A stretch of 64,000 bases of DNA from the NCBI GenBank assembly GCA_963693365.1, contig CAVNZM010000004.1, forward strand, positions 7,130,001 through 7,194,000. Direction: 5' to 3'. The notes under the pieces were generated by a model, which was not told the DNA's origin, searched no databases, and saw nothing but the letters and a program-made list of their open reading frames with translations. Source of the DNA: Amoebidium appalachense (taxonomy: Eukaryota > Ichthyosporea). Made by a program: the position numbers and the translations under genes. Below are positions 1 through 24,892 of the stretch, piece after piece. The stretch's first letter is position 1. Each line of letters begins with the position of its first letter.

Positions 1-5076
<5,076 letters not shown>

Positions 5077-6937
5077 TTTTATAACACTGCGTGCAATGGC
5101 TGGTAGGTACAGAGGGGAGGGGTAGGTCAGCTGCCAATGAGTATGGAATGTAAAACATGGGTTACTGAAACGGTATGTTTCGACAGTACCAGTTATGACG
5201 ACATAAGAACTAATCTCAGGTTGTAACTGTGTGTTTGTTTTCTTCTAATAATGGGTTGTATTCTTGCTTGCGTACTTGGGTTTGTTGTGTTGCTGCCAAG
5301 ATATGACAGCTAGAGTATGACACATCTGTCAAATTCCCAAAGCCAGGGAGAGCTGAGCCGTGTGCAGCACAGGCTGGGCAAAGTTTACACAACTGACTGC
5401 TGTGTAGGTATTAGCTCAGACTGGGTTGAACGACTACGTGTGTGTGTTAATAACAGACAAAGGCTGCTTTATTGGTGCTCCGGGCTACATGTGAAGCAAT
5501 TTTACTATTTTTGAGTTCTTTTTTGAGTTCTGACAGTTCCCAGTAAGGAAAAAACTTTGTGCCACTGGCACTGCGGCCGCCGGGCGCCGGCGCGAGTTTT
5601 GAGGCTCGCGGCCTCGCGCCTTTTTTTTGGGGGGTGATGCAAGAATGGCCAATCAAAACTTCCCCGAGCAAGGCTCAGACTGGAGTAGTACAGCGTCAAA
5701 TATATGGAGAGATCTATATCAAGGACTATTCAGGAAATCATTACAGGTGGTGAAAGAAAAAAATAAAGGCAAAATTCTAAACAGCAAATGCTTCTCTGGT
5801 TCCACCTGCATGTACAGTACTGAACTTCAGTACACAGTTTTTTTCACCGACCTTGGACATAGCTTGCAATGATTGGGTTAGCCGGCATCGTTGCTCACGT
5901 TTCGATTTGATTGGGTCGTAGGTAGATCAACAATTCTGATTCGCTTTTGTCAATCAATTGTTGATTGGGCCAGCTCACCCAACGTGCCTTCAACTGCCTT
6001 GCTCGGTCTGCCCTAGGCTTTACTTCCGCTCGGTTTTGTCTACTACAATAAGCTAAAAGAAGAATTCTGATATTTTGTGAAACCCACGAGTTATCCGGCC
6101 TTGGCGCTCTGGAATATCAGATATCTTCTTTTTTACATCGCGTCTCCCGAGGTTGAAGTTGCTGTGGGCCATTGCATCAAATTTGCACCATTCCTCCAAT
6201 ATTGTTTTGATTGGCTGTGAATCATCTTCATAGATCACCGCGCTGTTCTGTGGCTTTCTCGTCCACAACTCACAATTTCACAAAGCAAAAGCGCATGTCT
6301 GAGTCACCCAAACAGAAACTTCTAAAAACAGGCGAATGCGAAAACTCTTGGACCCCCCAAAAAAGATTTAGAAGGCCTCAAAAATAGAGGAAGATAGTTA
6401 TGTGCAGCCGAACATTGAATATGTATTCAGTTATGTGACGCAGTTCTGCAGATCTAAGGATTTGGAACATGTTGAGTTGAGACACGAGATTTTGGGCTTT
6501 TTGTTGTTTGTTTGCTTGCGAAGACTATCTTTGTGCCCAGGTATCCTTTTTCTGAGCAGACACACAAGGGGGGCAAGAAATAAAACATATAAAACAATGG
6601 TTAGAGTCATGTGAAGGCGTTAGAAACTACTGTTTGGGATCGCAACTACAAGGGAACAAAGACTCATTCACCTAGATCGGAGCCCGCTCGGAGCTTCTCG
6701 TCTTTCGAACGAAACGTCAGACATCTGGCACACACGTGCAGTAGAACTTTCTGCTGTCCAAATCATTATTTAATTCATTCTTATTAATTGCTAACAATTC
6801 AATTGGTTACTTGGTAGCATCTGTGGCCAAATCCCATTGCCCAGCGCTCCTACATGCACGATTTGTCATTCAGACCATTAAAACTACCCTCACTTTTTTT
6901 GTAGCAAAGCAGCAGGTTGTTTCCCGAGGCATGGAAA
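5077..6937. other. Intergenic region between divergent LANCL and GTPase genes
   Basis: This is a head-to-head spacer of about 1.9 kb, largely free of microsatellites, so it probably holds both promoters. Visible signals are several CCAAT or ATTGG motifs (for example near 5648, 5930, 5955, 6790) and a GC-rich palindromic patch at 5572-5622. A minus-strand open stretch of about 70 codons at 6053-6268 has no convincing ATG or partner exon. I see no other gene here. Confidence 0.5.
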
Positions 6938-8067
6938 ATGTGGCACACACCCTCCACACCCACTCAAAGCCGGCCATCTATGGGTCACGGCCGTGCTTTT
7001 TTTATGGATGAGCCCTTGGATGGGGCCACAGAACACAAGGCAATTTCGGGACAAACGGACGACAACGTGTGCAAAACCTGTCATAAGCCTTCATCTCCAA
7101 CACCCGCTGTGAGCGTTGCGGTGATGGGATGTGGGCCTTGCGGAAAAACTTCCCTGATTAAGCGGTATGTGGACGGGACATTTGATGAGACCCTTGAGTA
7201 TACGCCCACGGTGGAAGGAATGTACAAGACGGTGAGTGGGGGCAAGGTTACCGGGCAGGAGGATGTTTGTGTGGGCATGGGCGTGGTGGTGGTTGGGTGT
7301 GTGGTGTGAGGGTGTGTGTGGGGGGTGGTCGGGGGGGAGGGGACGGGAGGGGTGGTATGTTGTCTTGGGGGGGCGCTCTCGGGGGTGGGGGCAAGGGGAA
7401 GGAGGAGTGTGGGGTGGATCTACGCAGCCTTAATGCAGACACGGCTGGAACCCAGACACGGCTGGGACAGAAATTTTGTGTCAGGCTGGTTGCAGATAAG
7501 GGGTAGGCAAGAGGTAGACGTAGCAGTGCAAGTAGAGGAGTTTTCTAGAGTTGCCAGCATGCAAAACTGTGTCTGTGCGTGTCTGTGTGTTATATATTAT
7601 ACAAAGGGGGGGGGGGGGAAGGGGGGGGGGCTGTTTTTGTTTTCTTTTTCCTTTCTTTTTTTTTTTTTTTTTTTGTGGGGGGGGGGGGGGGGGGGAGGGG
7701 GGACTATCAATGCCCGAACGGGTTGATATACACTCTGTCTTATCTTATTTTCTAGGGAAATGTTGAGGAAGGAGCTTCTGACAGCGTAACATAAGGCCAT
7801 ATGTGTGAAGGAGGTGTGGAGAGCTGGGAGGCTTGGGGAATGGGAGTATGTGTGTGTGTGTGTGTGTAGGGGCCCGCGGGGGAGGGGGGGGGGGGGGTTC
7901 TGTAGGGAAAGGCGGGATGGTGAGGGCAAAGTCGTAATAGAGAGTTGGTCATTGAGAGAGCTGGTGGAATAGTATGTCTAATATAGTAGAAGTTGACGGG
8001 TTCATGGTTTGCAGACATTGAGGGGGGGCGCATGCTGGAGATTCTCGACACCAGTGGATGGTAACCT

Positions 8068-8099
<32 letters not shown>

Positions 8100-8501
8100 C
8101 CCTACCCCCTACCCCCTCCCCCCCAAAAAAAAAATAAATACATAAATAAATAAAAACAAAAAACATCGCCACCGCCACCACCCACACAACCCACCCCCTA
8201 AAGGTCACCCGCACTCATGTATGCTTTTTACTTAGTTTGGTGCTAGGTTGGTTCTATCAGGAACAAAACGTGCCGTCCAATGCTTGTTTTTAGTATTGCC
8301 CACCATTTTGGACATCCTTGGGTGACGGTTTGCATTCACAAACCACGTGCACCCACACCTCATACACCCCCCCCCCCCCCCCCCCCCCCCCCCAAAGCAC
8401 ACACACACACCTCATACACCCTCCCCCCCTACACCCGTATGAATATCCACCTAACCACACCTCACACAAACACACATACACACACACACGCACACACACA
8501 C

Positions 8502-8533
<32 letters not shown>

Positions 8534-11500
8534 GCACACGCACACACACACACACACACACACACCACAGCACGGACTCTAGTGCGCTGTGGGACTACTA
8601 CGTTGATGCGGCCATGGGGTTTATTCTGGTGTACTCGATTGGTGATTGGTCGAGCCTGGACCACATACGCGAATTCCATAAACTCATTCTGCGCGTAAAG
8701 GTATGCATACCAGGACACACTATACTTCCCCCTCCCTCTTCCCACCCCCTTCCCCTCCTCCCTCCCTCCCTCCCCCCACCGCCACCACCACACACAGACA
8801 CATAGTTCCCTCTCCCTATAAACGTAACCACCACATCAGCACTATTTTGGCCGTGCCCCACACCTCCATCGCACGTTCATATGCCCTTTCCCTTCGTCGT
8901 AGCTTGAACAATAAAGGGCCGAAGGGTGGGTAGTCGTTAAGAAGGGGCGGAAAGGGGGGGGGAAGTGGGGGAGGGGGGAGGGGGGTTAGGTGTGAGTGGG
9001 TGCAAGGGGGGGGGGGGGGGAAAGGGGGGGGGGGGGGGGGGGAGGGCTGACTGGTGGGGGACCCTGTTATCCCAATCGTCCCAAGAAGCCGGAGGTGTTT
9101 GCATCCCAGTGTCCACCAAGAGCTGGTGGTTTGTAAAATAAAAAAAAAAATTATTTTCATTTTAAAACATGTTTTAGAAGTATTCCGCTTGAGCTATTAT
9201 GCGTGAGTTTTGTGGCTGTGCGACCATCCCGACTGTGCACCGACTTGTGTTGATGCCCCCCACCAACACCATTACGTGTTTTCACAGGGGGCCGAATCGG
9301 TACCTGTTGCACTTGTAGGCACCAAGGCGGACACAATCGCCCAATCAAACCGGACCGTTAGTTTTGCGCAAGCAAAGCGATTGGCCGCAGACCTGGGGGG
9401 GTTTGTTGGCCACTGGGAGGTGTCGGCGGCTACGGGGGAGGGGGTGCAGGAGGTGTTTGAGTGTCTGGCCCAGAAAGCAATTAAGAAGGTATGAGGTTGG
9501 GTATCTGTTGTGTACTGTACCTCTGCTTGGCTCTTCGTTTTCTGATATGGTAGCGGATGTTTGTGGAGATGGTGATCAAGTGCTCTAGTGTTTTTTTTTC
9601 GTTTTTTTTTCGTTGTTTGTTTGTTTGTTTGTTTGTTTGTTTGTTTGTTTGTTTGCTTGTTTGTTTGTTTGTTTTTGCTTGGAAGGGGATAAGAGGCGTA
9701 AAAAAGAAGAGGAGGTGGGTTGGTGGTGTGTGTGTGTGTGTCTGTGTGTGTGGGTGGGTGAGTGGGTGGGTTGTTTGGGGAGGAGGGGGGAAGGGGGGAG
9801 GGGGAGGGGGAGGGGGGGAGCGAACCCTTAAATATGATGAGGTCAGAAATCGGGAACTAAGTGGCACGCGCGAGGTGGATATGTCGAATGGATGGAGAGT
9901 AGTGTGGGTTGAATGGGCATGAATGAAGGGCAGGGGGGGGGGGGGTTGGACAGTCTGTGGGTGTTCCATACACGGGGGAGTGGTCGATGGGAGGAAATTT
10001 TGTTGGAAGGGTGAGTGAAGTGAATAGGTGTAAGATTGTGGTCTTTTTGTTCAAGTTGTTGTCGCGCAGGGGGGGAGGGGGGGGGGGGGGGGGGGAGTGA
10101 TTGGCTTTAGGAAGGAAGGAGGCTTTTTCTTCGCTTCAGAGACTCACACGGAAAGGGTAGTGAGAAGGTTAGGACGGGAGGTGATGTACAGATACCCGGA
10201 ATACATTTTTTTTTTTTTTTTTTCTTTTCTTTTTCTTTTTTTTTTTTTTGGCCCCGTTGATTGAACCCTAGGTGACCGGTAGATTTCCTCTTTTGCACAT
10301 TTTTTATTCGTTCTTTTTTGTCTGTTTTCTTGTGCGGGGAGTTCTCACTGGCCCATGGTTCCTTATTTGGCAGGTGGACGACAAACTGCGTCGGGGGCGA
10401 AGCAACAGCGACGGCAGCCACAGGCTAGCTCAAGCAGTACATGCCGTCACCCGACTGGGAAGAAGGATTCCACAAACCCCCGCAATGTCACCCCGCCAGC
10501 ACCGGTCCATGTCACTCACAAATGTCATGGCACCGCCCGCATCGGCAAATTACGCGGCGTCCCGAAATTCGGCCGCGCAGTCTCCGGCGCTAAGGTCGAG
10601 GTCGTTCGACTGGTCTGTATCAAATATGGCGACACATTTTATGGGCGGAAATCCCAATCCCAACGCGCGTAGGAATTCAACTTCGAAAGTGCACAATAGA
10701 GAGCGTGCGTCTACCACTGGAGCGGATAGTGTCCCCCCAAAACGGCGAAATTCGGCGGCCGCGATGATCCGGAGACTGTCGCATGGGTCGACCAGTACGC
10801 TGGGGCTCTTTCATTCGTCGAATCACACCAATGAAGCTTCATCCACCTCGGCTTCAACCAATCTCGATGAGCCATTCGGGGGATTGACACCAATCAAATC
10901 GTCTGCAAGCCAGTCTCTCAAGTCCCCATCACCCACCGAAGACTCGCCAATATGTCAAAAAACCGAAAAGATTGATCCCTCGGCCAACCACAGAGTGCGC
11001 ACTTGCACGCCTGGTACTTTGATTGGTCGTCGCGGGCGCACTCAATCGGCAGGTTCGCGAACTGTGCCGGCGACCGATTTTAGTGGCTACGGAGAAAGGA
11101 GGGCCTCCCTCATGACCCCAATCAACCAGTCCATCCTCACTGAAATAACAAGCCCAAATTCGTCATCAGATAACGTTAGTCCCCTCACACCCACTCCTAC
11201 TTTCAGGTGGTACCATCGCCAAATTTCAGCCATTTCTGTTGGCGAGTTGTCTAATTTTTCAATACGCTCACGCTCGGTGTCGTTTTCCTCGAACACATCG
11301 CTACTCAACATGTCGCCATTCTTTGAGCGGAAACCACCGGCGAGCGAAATTCACCACCACGGCCGTACAGACCCCCCCGTGCACATACCCGGGCTTAATG
11401 CGATGTACAACAAAGGACCCCCCTCCAGCCCACCTATGGGATATCACGGAATCCACTGCCGGGAGGAATGGGACGGGCTGGGCATCTGTGCGTGCCCGAA

Positions 11501-11651
11501 GAAACCCCCCCAGTCTTCTTCTAGCAGTGGTGCCGTAAGTGTTGACGCGAATGTCGGGGGGGTGGCTAACGCTGGTGGGAAAAGCGGAAAAAAGGAAGGA
11601 AACAGAATGACGGCGACAATGCAGAGAGCACTGAGAAAGTTTTCGTGCTAG
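6938..11651 (+). CDS. Atypical Ras-like small GTPase with long Ser-rich C-terminal tail
   Basis: Exons 6938-7231, 7990-8060, 8571-8700, 9288-9488 and 10374-11651 join in phase to 657 residues. In-frame ATGs at 6938, 6980 and 7004 are all possible starts; the first is used. G1 is [10 protein letters not shown] (residues 64-73), switch I is YTPTVEGMY with the effector Thr, G3 is [10 protein letters not shown]4 is LVGTKAD and G5 is VSAATGEG. All five GTPase boxes are present and in Ras order. The last exon alone encodes 425 residues rich in Ser, Arg and Pro, with many RRxS-type sites. The protein ends in KFSC without a CAAX box. DTSG resembles the Rasd/Rhes group. The acceptor of exon 2 is the least certain junction: it keeps phase but gives about five extra residues before strand 3. 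Cellular role is unknown. Confidence 0.85.
7616..7695. repeat. T-run then G-run compound homopolymer in GTPase intron 1
   Basis: A long T run passes directly into a G run, the complement of the C-then-A arrangement seen elsewhere in the window. It lies inside intron 1 of the GTPase gene (7232-7989). The rest of that intron is G-rich with a short GT repeat near 7850. Confidence 0.7.
8461..8566. repeat. (CA)n repeat abutting GTPase exon 3 acceptor
   Basis: (CA)n with CG interruptions runs almost up to the acceptor CACCACAG of exon 3 at 8571. The normal pyrimidine tract is replaced by the CA repeat. Confidence 0.8.
9611..9675. repeat. (TTTG)n microsatellite
   Basis: About fifteen copies of TTTG in intron 4 of the GTPase gene, followed by GT- and G-rich sequence. 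Intron 4 (9489-10373) shows no coding signal. Confidence 0.85.
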
Positions 11652-11851
11652 TAGTACTACTGCATGCACATGGAAGAAGATATGGTGCATTAACGGAGTG
11701 TGGGTGGATGCTCGAAGTAAATTGTGTTGTGTTGCTGAAACGGGTACAAGGCTTGTATGTTATTTGGGTAAATCACGTGCAGTACGAATGGTCATATGTA
11801 GATAAACTAAATGTTGAAAGAACGAAAAAAGTAGGAGGGAATACCATTTGA

Positions 11852-11942
<91 letters not shown>

Positions 11943-11992
11943 ACGGTGTGCGTGTGTGTGCGTGTGTGTGCGTGTGTGTGTGTGTGTGTGTG
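11852..11992. repeat. (GT)n microsatellite
   Basis: About 90 uninterrupted bases of GT followed by a diverged GT/CG stretch, 200 bp downstream of the GTPase stop codon. It probably lies in the 3' UTR or just beyond. Confidence 0.9.
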
Positions 11993-12522
11993 ACATCGAT
12001 GAGTAATACATGTACATTTATACGATCAGTAGGACTGCGGCGTTTTGTACAGACATCAGTGCATATATATATGATGTTTATAGTTTTGCTCCAGGCAAGT
12101 GTGTCTTATGAGATCCAATGATCAATAATTTAATTTTACTATTTTTTTCTCTTGGCACTCAGGCCCGGGTTTTACTAGTCGCAATACTCGACCTGCCCCG
12201 ACGTGCTGCTGTATGTATTGTAGTGTGTCTAATATTAGTACCGTACAACAGTTGTATATATACATGAAGCATTGTAGATATTCCTGGAATCGTAGGTTAC
12301 CGTATTGCTTGGAGTTTGTTTGGCACGAAATATCACCCCCATGATCGGATGAAGTGGGGTGTCGTTGTCATCACGGTATCATGCAAAGTGAACTAATGGC
12401 AAACAAGTGTGACCACAGTTGCGAAATGTTAATGCCATGTGTACACGCATGACTCACAAGCACTGCAGGGCACGTGTCACACGCACACGCACACACACAA
12501 ACACAAGCACATGTAAGCACAT

Positions 12523-12559
<37 letters not shown>

Positions 12560-12597
12560 TACACCGTGACACCACGACAACGGCGGCAACTATTATT

Positions 12598-12715
12598 ATG
12601 ATGTCGGAAACTCGTTTAGGTGGTGTTGGTTATAATGGGTCTCGGGGGGGGGAGAGGGGGGGGGGGAGGGGGAGGGGAGGAACGGGAAGAAGATCTTCTT
12701 AGTGGTGGTGGTGGT

Positions 12716-12748
<33 letters not shown>

Positions 12749-13229
12749 GAGACCGCGGAGGAGGAGGAAGAAAGGGGGAGTCTCGAAGGGGAGATATAGG
12801 CCTCCTGTATACTACAAGTTACCGTAGTCTTAAAATTGGATCGTACACATACGTACGGGGTCCGACAAGCCTTACAGAAAGTCAAATCTGCTATTTGTCA
12901 AGGCTTTCCGACGAACTTCAAATAGAAGTGGTCGTTCGGAGGATGGGGAACAAAGGGGGGAGGGGGGAGGGGGAGGGGGTTGGGGGGAGCTAAGTTTCTG
13001 GGGAAGGAGGGGCCCGGAAGCCTCAAGGGGGGGGGGAGAGGGGGGGGGGGGGGGGGGGAGGAAGGGGGGGTTTAAGATCTTGTACAAAACCGCTGCTAAG
13101 ACTCGTTTTTATCAGATTTCGCATATTGATATATGGCTGAATGTAGGAGGAAATTCTGGGGACGACGGAGACTCTGCGCCGTCAAAATCGTCTTTTTATC
13201 ACATTCATCTATGCAATGCTTAAAGGTAG
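12598..13229 (+). other. Possible gene fragments, F-box-like segment
   Basis: Two open stretches look coding, but I could not assemble them with confidence. The first (about 12703-12950) ends in YLSRLSDELQIEVVVRRMGN, which resembles the core of an F-box helix. The second (13071-13219) reads ISHIDIWLNVGGNSGDDGDS and follows a plausible acceptor TTTTTATCAG at 13103-13112. An ATGATG at 12598 opens a Gly-rich frame that stops at 12698-12700. Splicing GAAGTG|GTCG to ATTTCG would keep phase, but the donor is weak. The minus strand is also open here. An AATAAA at 13984 would fit a plus-strand transcript. Treat this as a candidate only. Confidence 0.22.
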
Positions 13230-13250
13230 GGTCAGTATGTGTGTGTGTGT

Positions 13251-13292
<42 letters not shown>

Positions 13293-13583
13293 TTTGGAGG
13301 GGGGGCACGTTTCTAGGGAACGGAGGGATGGGGGCTGGATAAATGGGTTTTCCTGGGACCGGAACGGCAAAGCCGGAACAGCCCCGGCGGGGGGGGGGGG
13401 CGGGGGGAGGGGAGGGGGGGGGGGGGGGGGGTAGCTGCTGGCTGTAGTAATGATTATATATTAGTCGCGACGTTTATTATGTATCGAACACAGGGGTCAC
13501 TCACTGAGAAGTTTTAAGATAACAGGCAAGCCGGGGGTAGGGGTTAACATTTTAAGGTTCCTCGCCTCGTAAGGTTCGTTATC

Positions 13584-13617
<34 letters not shown>

Positions 13618-13983
13618 TTCCCCTCCCCCTCCCCCCAAAAAAAAACTTACACACACACTGAGTTTCGACAGAACCAACATTAGACCTCTGGTGGTCAGTA
13701 GTCAGTGGTGGTCAGTCACGTTCAACCGTATTACTAAGGCCCCAGATCCCCTCCCCACCTCCCAAGGCGGTGGGGCCCCTGTCCAGAAGGGGACTTTTTC
13801 TATGGTCATGTGCAAACATACCGTATGATATGCCGTTTTCCTAATCTGGAGAACGTGGCCGATTGAGCCCAAGTTGCACACCCTGAGTGTGCTCTTGTTT
13901 TGTTTTGTTTGTTTGGTAACGAGTGACCTTAAGGCATGTGTTCTTATTTGCTTTTCAATCAACGATGTTTTGTTTGGTTTTTC

Positions 13984-13989
13984 AATAAA
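13984..13989 (+). promoter_or_regulatory. Possible poly(A) signal AATAAA
   Basis: AATAAA sits in an AT-rich context (TTTTTCAATAAAAGCTTT) about 750 bp after the coding-like patches at 12.6-13.2 kb and far from any assigned gene. Its only support is position and sequence. Confidence 0.3.
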
Positions 13990-14141
13990 AGCTTTAAATT
14001 GATTGATTGCCGCTGGGCCATATTTTGGGGTTGGGTTTTGGTTTTACACTAGTGCACGCGACACACAAATGTACAAACACACACACACACACACACACAT
14101 GCACACACACACACACGCACACGTGCACGCGCACACGCACG

Positions 14142-14249
<108 letters not shown>

Positions 14250-14908
14250 AACGTGCATACGTAGATATGTGCACATGCACGCACAAACACACAGGTTGAA
14301 TCATAACACACGCACAAACACACCCAGACCGTACACACAAACAAACACACCACGCTTGACATAAACTGTGCCATAGGCCCCTCCCCCCCCTCCCCCCCCC
14401 CCCCCCCCCCCTCCACACCTTCCCCCACACCTCCTCCACACACGCGCACAACTTCCGACCCAAATAAAAAAAGATTCCCCTGCAACAAGGGGAGGGAGGG
14501 GGACGCGGGGGGAGTGGAGGGAGGGATGGGAGTGGGGTGACAAGTCAACATGACATCCATATAAAACAGGTCATCTTATCCTCTTGATCCACAACTACCA
14601 ATTTATAAAATCAAGATCATTTGAAAGCAAGACTGCCAATTCAGTCTTTACTGTATCTTACTGTTTACACATGCCATCTTCCAAAAATTTAAGGGGTGCA
14701 CCTGGGGGGGAGGAAGGGGGGGGGGGGGGGGGGTAGACCACCCACCCATTGTTCTGGCTGCCATAACCATATTCGAATATCATGAGATACGATTATTTAG
14801 CAGTGCACACACTCGATTCCAATCTCTGAAAGACGTGAAAACTAAACCACAAGAAAACTCAACTTCTTGGCGTGAAGCCTGACATTAGGGCATCCCCCCC
14901 CCCAGCCC

Positions 14909-14948
<40 letters not shown>

Positions 14949-15546
14949 CCGGCCATCACCCCATCCTATTCCCCGACTTGGTCTAGAATAATCCATAACG
15001 ACCTGTGTCTAAAGTTTCCCACGGTGACCGGAAGTGTACACACGAGCACTCACTTTATGCCGTCCACCCCCTGCAACGTGAATGCCGTGAAATTTAAACA
15101 AACAAATTACCCCCCCCCCCCCGCCCCCGCCCCCCCCTCCCCCCCCCCTCCCCCCCCCCAACCAGGGGGGGGGGGGGGGGAGGGGGGGGAGGGGGGGGAG
15201 GGGAGGCATCAGGGTACAAAATTCCTAGGCCTCCTATCCCCCAGTGACATATTGAGACCCCGGCCGGCCGTGACCCCCTCGGGCAAAGAAAGGCATGGAC
15301 TGCTTGGATCTGAGGAGGATGGGTTGGAATTTGGAGGGCCGCAGGCAGCCTGAGGGCCAACGGAGATGATGTCGCGAAGATGTTGCCAAGGCTTACTGCT
15401 ACTTTGTTGGGATAGCCTACACTTGTTCTTTGCTTGCTGATTCATAGTGAAGTCTTGAAATAATGACATTTGAGTCAAGCTTGCCGGATGTCAGAATCAT
15501 GGTCAGCCTAAGGCCTCCTATAGGTAAACAGTCACTGAGCCTCACC

Positions 15547-15783
15547 AAAATCTTGAGAACCTCGAGCTCGGGAGAGGGGAGTCAAGCCGGCTGCAGCTGG
15601 TGCTCGGGAGTCAGCCGGCCAAAATCTTGGAAACCTCGGGAGTCAAGGAGGCGGCAACTTGAAGCCGCGCCATGGTGCACAGTCCTTAAAACCTCGGGAG
15701 TCAAGGAGGCGCCAAAAGCCGCACCACGGCCCACGGTGCAGTCTCTAAAACCTCGGGAGTCTATCAAACCTCGGGAGTTGCCG
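15547..15783. repeat. Degenerate 60-bp minisatellite upstream of the lipase gene
   Basis: Core AAACCTCGGGAGTC recurs at about 15629, 15689, 15748 and 15768, with a diverged copy near 15555. The middle units share a longer body with GTCAAGGAGGCG and GCCGC. The array ends at a TGACGTCA palindrome, about 240 bp before the lipase start codon, so it may be part of the promoter. Confidence 0.7.
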
Positions 15784-15791
15784 TGACGTCA
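15784..15791. promoter_or_regulatory. CRE-type palindrome TGACGTCA
   Basis: A perfect 8-bp TGACGTCA lies 234 bp upstream of the lipase ATG. This is the consensus site for CREB/ATF-type bZIP factors. Function is inferred from sequence and position; a second TGACGTCA lies at 35179, away from any assigned gene. Confidence 0.4.
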
Positions 15792-16024
15792 TGCCGGCGC
15801 CAGCTGTCAAAAAGTTTTCAAAAAACGTTGCTTCCGCACGAATGTGTGTGACACAAGAAGGCTTGGTGTGACACTGCAGGCTGTAACCTTTCATTGACCA
15901 AACATCAACAAATAGCCCTGTCACGAACATAGAGTAGGTGCAAGAAGTGCCCGTCTTCGGTTCGAATTCAGCTTTCCTTTTTTTCCGTGTTCCCTTAGGA
16001 CTCAAGATAAGACTTAGGAAAACG

Positions 16025-23218
<7,194 letters not shown>

Positions 23219-23313
23219 GCGTGGGTGATGTTTAAATTTTTAGTTTCTTTTGTAAATCTTTAGTTTCTTTTTGCTTTCACGGTTATTGATGTTGTAATGT
23301 TTTAAATACCCAA

Positions 23314-23348
<35 letters not shown>

Positions 23349-23420
23349 CGTCCCCCCAAACACACACACACACACAGACCACCACCACCACCACCATCAC
23401 TGGGTGCGTGCACGCGACAC

Positions 23421-23522
<102 letters not shown>

Positions 23523-24892
23523 GCGCGCGCAGCGCGCACACACACTCACACACTTACACTCACACTCACACCACTTTCTCCCTTTTTCCCTTTCTTTTTT
23601 TTTTTATACCATCCCTTGTCGTTTTGTTTTTTTCTGAGCATGAGTGTAGAATGTACGGTCCATCACAAGGCTTCCTTCCCACATCACTCAAAATGGCTGC
23701 CCGATGATTTAGGAAAACTGTTTGTATTTAGGTGGAACGTGCTCTTGATACCGTATTTCGTTGCGTGTCTATAGATCAGGCTATAGATGCTTTGCACGGT
23801 GTGATCTATTGAGACCCCTGATCTATTTAGTACGAGGTGACCACGCTATCGGCTGGTAGCGAAACTGGGAGCTCCTGCTCATTTTCCCCGTTTTTTTGTG
23901 CAAATGGGGTTTAAAGTATATTAAGTTTCAATGATAATATATGTTTCTGTGTTGTTTTTATAGCTTTCATTCAAGCAGAAGCACCCACAACCGCTAAAAT
24001 CAAGCACATACGCTTTTTTATTGCACAGGCGTTGGAATGTGTAATTTTGGCTGACTGCCTCAGCCAACGGCTGAGCCAAATCCCGGGATAGGGCACAAGC
24101 CGCCGGACGCGAAAATTGCCGGCCACTTCTGAAAATATAGACCCCTCGAAGGAAAACGCTTACCTAACCTAGAAAACTTAGTTATATACCGGTAACTTTG
24201 ACTTCTTACCCAAAAAAAATACATAACCTAATTAGGTAAGCGAAAAGCACCTCCGTAGGTGGCCTGCAGCGCGAGATTTTGATTTTTGAATTTTTTTTCT
24301 TTTTTTTTTTCCCCCCGTTTTCAAGTACACCTTAATCCGTTTTCTGAGACTGTATTACATTTTTGTCCAGGATGATTCATACACTTTTGGAACAGTAGTA
24401 GAAATCAAGCACGGCGAAATTCGGTAGGTCTTTCACTGTGGCATGTGTATGGGCCCGGGTGAACCGAGTGTGTATGTTTGGAGGAATTTGAATACAGGTT
24501 GAGAGCAAACCACATTTTCGGGGGCACGTTCGTTTGCAGTGTGGTGCAAATTTGCGTCCCCGGCTTTTTGCATGAGGATATCATAGGTCCACCAATTGTT
24601 ATTCAACCAGTACAACATAGCTCTAATACAGCAAAAACTATTTAAAAAAATTAAAAAAAGGTTGGTGGCTCTATTAATTTAGGGACATCCAGGCAAGTGG
24701 CACCAATATATTAGCAGAAACGATTTTCATACCGTGGAGAGGCTGGAGTACGAGGGCTGACCTCAGTGGCCTACGAGTGACCCGAGGGCCAGGGCCCCCG
24801 CCGGCCCGCCCCCGGCCCCATGGCACAAGTAAGGGTATCTAATGTAAGACTATCGGTACACTCTATATTGGCGGGTTTTCATTCCCCATTCT

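Noticed and set aside
6053-6268. Minus-strand open frame of about 70 codons
   Set aside because: The first true ATG leaves only 39 codons, no family is recognised, and it lies in a promoter region.
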